Positions 47,142 to 56,423 of a stretch of 64,000 bases of DNA are shown in pieces. Each line of letters begins with the position of its first letter. Within the stretch, counting starts at the first letter, position 1. This DNA is from Zanthoxylum bungeanum (Eukaryota > Streptophyta > Magnoliopsida > Sapindales > Rutaceae): positions 56,695 to 120,694 of the forward strand of contig SKCR01047756.1 in assembly GCA_019454045.1 (NCBI GenBank), given 5' to 3'. The notes under the pieces are model-generated. The model worked only from the letters and a program-made list of their open reading frames with translations. It was not told the DNA's origin and made no database searches. The position numbers were made by a program, and so were the translations under genes.

Positions 47142-49540
47142 TGTAACGACCGGTAGTTTCTACTACAGCCTACAATGATATTATTAGGCACGAGACGAAG
47201 GCACGTAAAATAAACTATGATTGGACTTAAATATGCTCATGGAACGACTTTAGAGATGATCGGTAAATTTCTTGAAGTCCCGGGACGAGACTGTACCGTG
47301 TTTCCTTGGGACCGCCCATAGAATTTGGGGCGTAACGTTTGCATACAATCTCCGATTTTTATGAATTTTATATCATTGGAAATCTGAGATCGAGACCTAC
47401 AACGTCTGCGTTAAATATTTTCCCAAATTCGGACCAGAAATAGGCCAAAAAGCAAGTAAAAATCTGGATGAATAGTGATTTCGGACCAAAATGATAAAAT
47501 CTCAAAACTTCTCCATTTTTCCACACTCTTCGACATTCTTCCTTATATCATTTAAGTCCCCCTATAGAAAAGAAAAACAAAAATAGAAAAGACAGAAGAA
47601 GAAACTGTGAAAAGAAAGAGAATGGAAAGAAGAATAAGAAGAAGAAGGAGAAGAAGAAGAAAGGAAGAAAAGAAAGAAGGAAAGAAGTAAGATGAAGCAT
47701 AGATTGATCATAGCAACCATGTGAGCCTTAGGAAATGAAGAAAATAAAAAAGAAGTAAGGTAAGAAAACTTGACCCAAATTTTAATAAATTAAATTTTGG
47801 CAATTTGATGATTGAAGTTTATTATTGAGTTATTGAGGGTGAAGATTGGATAATTAGTGTTGGAAAATTGGTGTTTGGATGATTTTAGTTTGTTATTCAA
47901 GTTTGTTGATTATGAAAGAATGATGGAATTTGATGATGTTGGATGATTAGAAATAGAATGAAATGGTAGATTTAAGGTTATATTAGCTTTGGGTTGTATT
48001 GTGGATGTAGTATTTTGTTTGGGAATTGTATGAATTTGGATTTGGGGACTGCCTTCGGCAGGGCATAATCTGCCCAGGAAGACGACTGCGCGTCGCAATG
48101 CGGTAACTAGAAACCAGAATTTTTTTGTGTACAATGGCACGAGACCATAACCCCACCGAATTAGTTTTAAACCCCCAGCTACATTCTAAATGCGTTAGAG
48201 ACCACCCTTGGGGTCTCGTATCAGTTCATATACATATCTTACATCAAGATATGAATGTGGCAAGCCTTGTACATAAAATCTAGTGACGTATCGTTAGATT
48301 TATTTCACTTTATATACTAATCAAGTTCTCGACCATAGATTATCTGCAGGAATCGTACTCTCCTATGACGAGGGATCTAATACCAGCCAAAATCCAAATA
48401 TGTGAGTGGACCTCTTTCCTTTAACTGGTTTTATTTATTAAGTTTTAAGTTTTGATATCAGACTTATTTTTATGCCTTAGGGCGTTTGATTTATTTATTG
48501 CAGTTATTACATGAAATTTATGCTTTATGCCATGTTTTAGTTGTGTTTTACACAGAAAAGTTTTAAAGCATGAGTTTTTATGTTTTCGAGGCATGGGGTA
48601 AAAACTCACCCCAGTAACTTGAGGTTCAGTTGGAATTGACGGATACAGATGACATGTGCACATGTAGAGCCAGGATGACAGCTTAAGATCGTGTACCTGG
48701 ACTCTAGTTTAGAGCTTGGGTGGTAACATTGATCCGCACCCTCAGTTCTAGTGGTGGCTACGCCCAGTTGAGTCGTTGTCATGGGCATATAGTACCACCA
48801 GTTTCACACACCCAGTTGAGTCGTTGTCCTGGGTGTAGAGAGATCACTAGTTCCCGGTTGAGTATTCTCGGACACGTCCAGTTGAGTCGGTTTCCTGGGC
48901 GTAAAGTAGTTTTCATATTTTCAGTACACAGATTTCAGATCTTTAGTACATAGTTTTCAGAAATCAAATTTCAGTAAACCTTTTTAGAAACTAGATTTCA
49001 GAAATAATTTTCAGAAACCAGAGATTCAAAGCTATTTTCAGAAAGTTCATATTTATAAAGAGATTTCATGTGAAGAGATTTTTCTAAAAACTTTAGTTTT
49101 AAAGATTTCATGATTTCATATTTTAGTTTCATGTCCACTCACTTAGATTGTATAGCGATCTAACCCCCACCCCAGTCTTTGTATCTTGTAGGTTTCTCGG
49201 AGGACGAGCTCAGGAGGACGGATACTGATGCAGTCACTAGGGATGGAGTCCAGCAGCACAGAGTCATAGCATTGAAGTCCAGTCAGAGTCAAAGTGAAGC
49301 TGCATGTTTACACTAGTGTAGTATAAGTCATTTATGAGTGTCTGTTTATGTTTGTAAGGAAAAATATTTTTGAGTATACAGTTATTAGAAATAAAAGTAT
49401 TTTATATTGATAAATTGGGTTATGGTCCCCGTGTGTGATATTGCATTTGAATGGCTTAGAATATAGTCGGAAGTCAAAGGCTAATGGGGTTAGTACTGCT
49501 ATCTCATGCTTGTAACACCTCCCAGATTGGGGATGTTACA
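47142..49540 (+). repeat. 3' LTR of the LARD-like element
   Basis: Pairs with 32331-34786. Compared with the 5' copy it lacks about 26 bases across the TATA box, one tandem unit near 48790 and the CpG palindrome (GCGTCGCAATGCGG remains). Confidence 0.85.
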
Positions 49541-49545
49541 AGCAC

Positions 49546-50318
49546 AAATAATAACAAATAATCAATAACAATCTGAAAAGAATAAAAATATGTAAATAAT
49601 TAATTAAAATATTTGGGATCCATTAAAACCCTAGATTTAATGAATTAGCTACTCGTAATATTCAATAGATATAATTTAATCATTGTAACAAGCCAAGAAC
49701 TCATAAAAAATAAAACTAGAGAGAAAATGGAAGAAATAATCTATCGTTTGCAGTCTTCCTCTTCAAACTACTGCACCGGTTGACGCACTTGTTTTTGCCT
49801 TGCTCTAGATGTTCTTCTATGCTCTAGGATTCCAAAATTATGTTGAGGCTTTTTTTCGGGTTTTGGTACGAAATTGTGCTTATATAGGAGGTCCATGGAG
49901 TGTTTCCTATTTAAAAATTGGATACAGGGCAAAACACGACCGAATTTCCCGTGTCACGACGTGCTGAATGAGTCGCGAATCCCTTCATCATCAATGTCGC
50001 GCGTCGCGACACTCTCTCATTTGCGTCGCGACGTGCAAAGTTTGATAAGGAGCAAAGAGTTCTAGGCAAATTTTGTAAAGGTGAGCGTTTCGCCGTGCCC
50101 CAAGGGTCGGGAAGTGCATTTTGTCTTTGAAATTAACCCCGATTTACTCCATATCTTGCCATTTGCATCCCTCGTTGAATCCGTTAGATCTTGATATTAT
50201 TTTGACCTACAAAACACACTCGAAACACATTAATTTGCTTATAAAGCTTGATATTACCCATAAAATATTAAGATAAAGGGGCGGAAAATATATATATATA
50301 TTGACCGATCATCAATAC
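49546..50318 (-). repeat. Old Athila-type LTR, second part
   Basis: Continues 31690-32330 after the insertion. It ends AAAGGGGCGGAAAATATATA...GATCATCA, parallel to the AAAGGGGCGGTAAATATTGA...GCTCATCA end of the intact Athila LTRs. On the minus strand CCTATATAAGC (about 49889-49879) is a TATA candidate, with CpG palindromes GTCGCGAC (50003-50010) and CGTCGCGACG (50024-50033) upstream. Confidence 0.65.
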
Positions 50319-50348
50319 ATTTGCCCATACTTCAGTCGTTGTGTCATC

Positions 50349-52476
50349 TGACCGGTGCTTACACACGCGTATAACGCAAGCGCACGTATCGTTCAAGTAG
50401 TATAAAAAGTATCGATCCCACGAGGACTTAATATCTATTCTATTAATTTTATGAGGTCAAATGATTACTAGTATCTAACAGGTTATTTGATTGATTTGAA
50501 AATGTGACGATTCTAAATTTAAAAATAAGTAAATAAAGTTGTTCGAAAGTAGGTTTAAGAAAATTCAATATTAAAAACTATCTAGGGTTGTGATTTCTTT
50601 GCAATATCATTTTAAAGATGAAATGGTTATCTTATAGTTGGGTAAAATATTGATTTATTAACCTGGAACACTAAATTATGTAAAAGCCTCTTCCGATGGT
50701 CAACTACAAATATCCAGTATAACCCAATTGAACCATATGTCTATGTAAACCAAATTATCTGGATTCATTAAGTTTAAGTTCCAATTATGGCTACCCCCGC
50801 CCGACAGGTATATGTATATCCTGTAAGGAAATATATTAAAGGGTTATCTATCCTCAAGGAAGATCGTGGACTATTGAGTCTAAGGTCTTAAACTTAAAAT
50901 CTCTATGTCTAGTTCATTTTAGTTTAGTTACAGTTCAATTTTATTAATGGCCAGTTAATAAAAAGCATTAAGATTAAGACTCAATAATAAACCTTTATAT
51001 TACCCAAACTATAATTTAAACCCTTATAACCGGTGATATTGGATTTCATCACAACCCCAGATAACTGGCTTAGTTACGACACATATTTACGGGTAGTAAA
51101 AATTTAAATAAAATAAAAGACATAAAGTAAATTCTGAAAATTAAATACTGAAAAGTAATTGCTGAAAAGTAAAAAAAGTAAAAAGTAAAAGTAAAAAGTA
51201 AAAAGTAAAAAGTAAAAAAAATAAAAGTAATTACTGAAAGTAAATTGCTGAAAAGTAAATTACTGAAATTAAATAAAGTAAAAGTACAATAAAAGAAAAT
51301 GCTGGGGTTAGAGGATCAACTTTTATTACTACTATTTTAGATATCTCCCTTAATATAATATATTAACTTTGCGTGATAATTACCAACCAGCCATATAGGC
51401 GGTATCCTGATTAAGTCAAATTAATAATTAATTACCAACCGACCAACCAGGCAGTATCCATACTTAGTCAGGTTAAAACCAATTTATAATTAATTTCCAA
51501 CCGGCCAATATAGCGGTATCCTCATTAAGTCAGATTTTAAATAGTTTATATTTTATATTTAAGGAGATTAATAATCTAGATAGAATAATAAAAGTTTTAC
51601 CTTTTACCCCGGCAAAGGGGAGTTACCTCCTCATTGCTTGAAAAATAAAAACTGCAAAAGTAAAGAAAGAAAAGGTTTGTGCGTAAAAGTAAAAATGCGG
51701 AAAGTAAAAAACTGAAAAGTAAAGAAAAGAAAGTGTGAAAGCGGAAATTAATTACTGAAAGCTGTAAATAAACAAACAAGATACAATCTTCTTATTTATT
51801 CATTAGGAATTTCAAAGAAGAAAGTATGAATTTTACAAATGAAATGACTTGGTATTTATAGGCAAAATTTGCCTATATCAAATCATCCATCAAATTCTCC
51901 ACCAAATCCATTATTAATTTCTCCACTAATTACTCCACCAAATCCATAATTGCTCCACTAATTGCTTATCTTGTTTGGTGTTGATTTGATAATTTTTATT
52001 AATTATTTATAATTTATATTTTGCTTTGAAAATGATTGATAATGACTTTAATAATTACACATCACACACTTCTGGATGATTCATCAATTTCGGTCATGAA
52101 CTCTTCAGAATTAGAATATATTTTCTCTTTCAAAGTTGTAGATCTTTGAGTCTTCTTTAATCTGGCACTTGAATCAGCTCAATCCGATATCTGAGTAAAA
52201 CGTTATGCCCAAAATACGACAGATGCGCAAAACTGGAATTCCCAAAACTGCACTTCGTCAAAACGCCCTTTCAAGTTTCCAATCTCCAAAATTAATATAT
52301 CAAGTCCAATAATTGCCCTTATTTGACCCATATTTCGTCCTAAATGATTTCATTAAGTCTCAATATTATTTTATCTGCAAAATAAACTAAAACACATCAA
52401 AACGTTCATCAAACCCGAGAAACTAAACAATATATTAAGTAAAAGGGGCGGTAAATATTGATATATTTTCCGCTCA
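50349..52476 (-). repeat. 3' LTR of the Athila-type element
   Basis: 2,128 bp. On the element strand a TATA-like CTATAAATA is at about 51858-51850. It contains (GTAAAAA)n-like tracts (51160-51240) and CCAACC-AGGCGGTATCC units near 51390-51510. Confidence 0.8.
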
Positions 52477-53929
52477 TCACACCCCCAAACCTAACATTTT
52501 ACTAGTCCTCGAGCAAAACAACATAATAAAAATAAAATTAAACTAAGCCACTTTCGTAGGGATCATGGTTGCATTTAGCATATGCAACAAGCCTTTAAAC
52601 CTCTAGGTGTCTCTAGTGAACGAGTTATAGTCTCGTGAGGGCTTACAATAACGATACCCACAAACGTTTTACAAAAGTAAAAAGATAATAAAACTAATGC
52701 ACACAAAAGCAAAAAGACAAGAGAAAAGAGAATAAAGAAGTTAGTGACTAATCAGGTGAAACTTATACTTCAAGTTACTAGTTGTTTTGTTTTATTCTAA
52801 ATTACCGAATAAGTAAATTCTCCGATTATTTTTACCATTCTTCATATACACAGCCAACAAAATAATAAACAACTCATTTTTGCCCACAACAGTCATAAGT
52901 GCAGTTGATAAGAGAGTAATATTTTTTTCCTAAAGTTCTATCAGATTTCACACCTTTTTGTAGCGATGGAATAATTTTTCTCATTTTTCTGATTTTTTCT
53001 TTGATTTTTCTCTATTTTTTATTTATATACAATATCTTCCGTCTATGTAGCGAGTGTTGGGTCGGTGACTCCCAAACCAGTTGGCTTTAGGGCACCAGGT
53101 GTTAAGACACCCCTACGGACTTAATTACTCAGACTTCAGATATATATATTTTTGCAGCATCTTCGATCTATGTAACGAGCTTTGGGCCAGTGACTCCCAA
53201 ACCAGTTGGCTTTAGGGCACTAGGTGTTAAAACACCATTACAGACTTAATAACTCGGATCTCAGACGTTTTTTTTTTTTTTTTTTACTCCATTGCTTTTT
53301 GAGATGTTTCCTCCAATTAAACTAGAGCACTGAATATTACAAACTTTTCAATTTTAGCTCATGTCCGTATGTTACTATATATGTTGATAATATCTGTCAA
53401 CTGAGCATATGAAGATTCATTTTAGTCCGTTTTAAGGAGAATTCACAAATTAAATAATTCAAAATGAAATAAACAAAAATTAACTTGTTTCGAAAATAGG
53501 CTTGAGATACGTATCAGGAGTGGAAACTCCTTACTCAGCTATCTCTTACCAATTTCACATTTTTAGTCAAAACACAAAAACGCAAAAAATTTTTGTAATT
53601 TTTTGAAAAATTTTCAAATTTTTTTTTTTTTTCGAAAAATTTTGGACTAAAAATAAAAAACAACACACTGATCAACTAATTCCCTCCCCCAAACCTAAAT
53701 GAGACATTGTCCCAATGTCTTAAAAAGTAGAAGAAGAGTTTAGAAAATAATACCTGGTTAGCTGAAATTCTACAGGAAATTAAAGGTTAAGATCCAGATT
53801 AATCCTACGCCTCTTACCACGATCGTCCTCAGACCAATTTATCTTTGAAAGGATAGGGTCAACTTGTGGTTCATAGGCTATGAGTGGTCTATTAGATCCG
53901 GAGCAGTTCTGGCAGTAAAGTAAAGATGA
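52477..53929 (-). other. Non-coding 3' region of the Athila-type element
   Basis: About 1.45 kb with no gene. Next to the LTR the minus strand has GGTTTGGGGGTGTGA (polypurine tract, about 52491-52477). A second GGTTTGGGGGAGGG lies at about 53697-53684. A tandem repeat is at 53037-53265 and a T-run at 53271-53285. Confidence 0.65.
53037..53265. repeat. Tandem duplication of about 118 bp
   Basis: Two units share ATCTTC(C/G)(G/A)TCTATGTA(G/A)CGAG, GTGACTCCCAAACCAGTTGG, CTTTAGGGCAC(C/T)AGGTGTTA and GACTTAAT(T/A)ACTC, with scattered substitutions between them. Confidence 0.85.
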
Positions 53930-54434
53930 GTTCTTTCAAAGTTTTGACACGAAACCCATTTCTCGAGCATCATCAAGAAACACACAAAGAAAATCATAAA
54001 ATCCATCAACGTTGAGCAATCCAATTGGTTTCTGGTGTATGTTCAGGTTCGCCCAAGAAGTACTATAAAAATTTCCTCCAATGTACCCAAGCCACATGCC
54101 AAAGCGATAAAACCATCAGCACGGTTAATCATTTCTACCAGTCGTTCAGACATACCTGGCACGATCATTCTTCTCTCCGTTTGATGGTTCAATAAGATTT
54201 TCCTCTGCCAAGGGTTTGGGATGATTCCCAAAATGTGACTGCCTCCTTCCTGTACAGCCTTTGAAACGATCCCATAAGTCCGAGATTTCCTCCGCCATAT
54301 ATTAAGTGCATATTCCTTGCAGCTAAGACTCGACCCAATTCCTGTGCTGCTTCTACGTATTGTGGTTTAGTACCAACACTACTACCGCAAAACACACAGA
54401 TGTTTTCAACTCGTCTTCTTGAAGTGGCTTCCAT
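53930..54434 (-). pseudogene. LOG-like: LOG-like cytokinin phosphoribohydrolase copy, intronless and frameshifted
   Basis: From ATG at 54434 the minus strand reads [40 protein letters not shown] and GLMGS, the N-terminal Rossmann-type part of LONELY GUY proteins. It continues in a second frame with RMIVPGMSERLVEMINRADG and FIALACGLGTLEEIF (the GTLEE motif binding the nucleotide phosphate; the usual PGG is ACG), and in a third with NLNIHQKPIGLLNVDGFYDF. Three single-base shifts separate the parts, and a stop follows about 165 codons in. LOG enzymes release active cytokinin bases from riboside 5'-monophosphates in the cytosol. Plant LOG genes have several introns in this span; none is present, so this looks like a cDNA captured by the retroelement, in the same strand as gag. 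It is not expected to be active. Confidence 0.85.
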
Positions 54435-54751
54435 GTTTTACTCTGGATGTCTTCAAAAGTGCAATGATGAGTTGAATTTATAATACCTGAAAAGGGTGAG
54501 TAAAATAATAGTACTAGTACCTGCCAAATGACATTATTTAGTTAAACAAATCGTGATAGTCAAAAAGGTCGGGATCCTGTCGGAGGAGAAATATAACAAA
54601 ACAAATTACAATTATTAGGAAAAGACAAAGAGATATAATATTTACAAGAAAAGTAGCGGCTTGATTGACGTCTATGCGTCAGGGACAAGCTTCCCATCCA
54701 ATTTTCTTATAAATTGGCAAACAGGGTCTTTTTGAGTCAGATTCCCAAGAC

Positions 54752-55225
54752 TTAACAGTTGTCTTCTTTTAGAAATTGTGTATGTAATTTGCGAAAGGCT
54801 ATGTGAACATATCCACTGGGATGCGTCTCAAGAGTTGAAGATATATCATCTAAAGACTCCTTACTCAAGCCATCCCTAATGAATTTAATTTTGTCTTCGC
54901 GATTATCAGACACCATTCCTAAAGAACGACAACGAGTATTGCAATTCCATCGTGCACATTTGTAACAAACACCCATTTGTTTAGCTCTACGTTTCTTTGC
55001 ATAGGTGCTTCTTCCAAACCAGGCAGATGTGAAATAAAAGAGTCAGAAGACTCACCTGCCAATCGGACCCGTGCTTCAATTACCCAACGAATGTCATTAG
55101 GAACACCGTGAATTGTCAGTAACCTCATCCGTTCCAAGCGAGCTTTGTAGCTTTCATCAGAGATTTTTGAGGGGGAGAGAAGGAAATTGCTTGTGAAGAT
55201 TTGCGAGAGCTTCTTCCATCTTGAA
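54752..55225 (-). pseudogene. Unrecognised small ORF with a four-cysteine motif
   Basis: Three overlapping minus-strand frames look like one protein of about 150 residues with two frameshifts: MEEALANLHKQFPS (from about 55221), then RLERMRLLTIHGVPNDIRWV and IEARVRLAGESSDSFISHLP (55140-55030), then KQMGVCYKCARWNCNTRCRS (about 54985-54926), REDKIKFIRDGLSKESLDDI and SGYVHIAFRKLHTQFLKEDN, ending at 54752. The C-x2-C-x4-C-x3-C group could bind zinc. No family is recognised and no membrane segment is seen, so it is unlike the env-like ORFs reported for some Athila elements although it lies where they do. It may be an element accessory gene or a captured host gene. Confidence 0.5.
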
Positions 55226-55439
55226 ATGACTTAATCTGCAAAAAACTAAACACACAAAAATAAAACACACCAGATCACAATATATACACAAATTGCATGG
55301 GTTGCCTCCCTACTAGCGCTAAGTTTAAAGTCGTCAGCCAGACTTGACTTCTGAACGTTAAGCTGGATCTGAAAGTGTAACACTTTCTTTTTGTCGCTCA
55401 AATGATTCTCCGCAGTAGTAGTGCTTGACACGCTTGTTT

Positions 55440-55655
55440 TTAACCTTGAAAGTTTTTGTTGGAGTCAGGATCATGTATCTCAACGGCTCTATCTGGTAAA
55501 ACTTTGGTGATCACAAATGGACCTGACCACCGTGATTTTGGCTTCCATGGGAAGAATTTCACCCTTGATTTGTTTAACAGTACCTTCTGCACTGGTTCTA
55601 GTTGTATGCGCACTAACTTTTCATCATGTCTTTTCTTGCCCTTTTCTTTGTACAT
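55440..55655 (-). pseudogene. Athila integrase C-terminal tail
   Basis: The sequence MYKEKGKKRHDEKLVRIQLE, KVLLNKSRVKFFPWKPKSRW and SGPFVITKVLPDRAVEIHDP matches the last part of Athila-type integrase (the KLRSRWxGPF box). It follows the protease directly; everything between (RT, RNase H, integrase zinc finger and catalytic core) is absent. A remnant FKVKNKRVKHYY continues past 55440 in another frame. Confidence 0.8.
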
Positions 55656-55855
55656 TTGGCATCCTCAAAAGGCTGATTGTAAATTCCTCCAATTCGTTGA
55701 GCTGGTGGAACTTTTTCTCTTCTGTTGCTTGTAGAGCAAGAATTGGCTCTTTCAGTGCAAAAGATGCTTTATCTTTAGGCTCCACAAGCAATTGACATGT
55801 TTTAAGTTTGTCAGTAGAACTTTGCATTGCATTGGAGTTCTGAATGGTATGTGTA

Positions 55856-56423
55856 TCACATCAAGTTTGAAACATTCCTCCTTCTTTCATCATCTGGGAA
55901 ATTCATGGCCTTGAAAACATTGAATGTTACTTCTTGGTCTTGTACCCGCATGGTTAGTTCTCCTTTTTGTACATCAATAATGGTTCGACCTGTAGCCAAG
56001 AATGGTCTCCCGAGGATGATTGGCACGTCTGCGTCTTCCTCCATATCAAGGACAATAAAATCTGCTGGGAAATGAATTTGTCAACCTTGACCAGCACATC
56101 CTCAACTACGCCTCTTGGAAATACGAGCGTTCTATCATCAAGTTGTAGTGAGACTGAAGTTGGCATTGTTTCTCTAATCTGTAATTTCCTGAAAATAGAA
56201 AAGACATCAAGTTAACACTCGCACCTAAATCACACAAAGCCTTACCAAAGTTATGTTCTCCTATGACGCAAGAACAGTGAAACTGCCAGGAATCTTTCAA
56301 TTTCGAGGGAAGTTTCCTCTGAATGATGGCACTGCATTCTTCTGTTAATGCTACTGTCTCGTAATCTCTCAATCTCCGTTTTCGTGAAAGAATATCTTTC
56401 ATGAATTTGGCAGAGGTGGGCAT
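55856..56423 (-). pseudogene. Athila aspartic protease region, broken
   Basis: Minus strand in several frames: ALCDLGASVNLM at about 56240 (the retropepsin active site DLGAS of Athila-type elements, intact), then SVSLQLDDRTLVFPRGVVED (about 56160), MEEDADVPIILGRPFLATGR (56044) and TIIDVQKGELTMRV. Frameshifts near 56225 and 56070 interrupt it. The frame ends in FPDDERRRNVSNLM before a stop-rich stretch that leads to the integrase tail. Confidence 0.8.

Larger units (their letters stand above)
32331..49540 (+). mobile_element. LARD-like non-autonomous gypsy element (Tekay/Del-like)
   Basis: Two long LTRs (2,456 and 2,399 bp) start TGTAACGACCGG and end GGGGATGTTACA, flanked by the 5-bp duplication AGCAC (32326-32330 and 49541-49545). 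A primer site for initiator tRNA-Met follows the left LTR and a polypurine tract precedes the right one, so the ends are complete. Without the nested copia element the interior is about 4.16 kb, strongly purine-biased on the plus strand, with no gag or pol domain; only the last bases (GATTCGAGGACGAATCCTATTTAAG) recall the end of Tekay-type pol. Such complete-ended, gene-less elements are called LARDs and rely on enzymes of relatives. Confidence 0.8.

Noticed and set aside
54043..54434. An active host LOG gene
   Set aside because: Three frameshifts, an early stop, loss of the conserved PGG before GTLEE, no introns, and position inside a retroelement.
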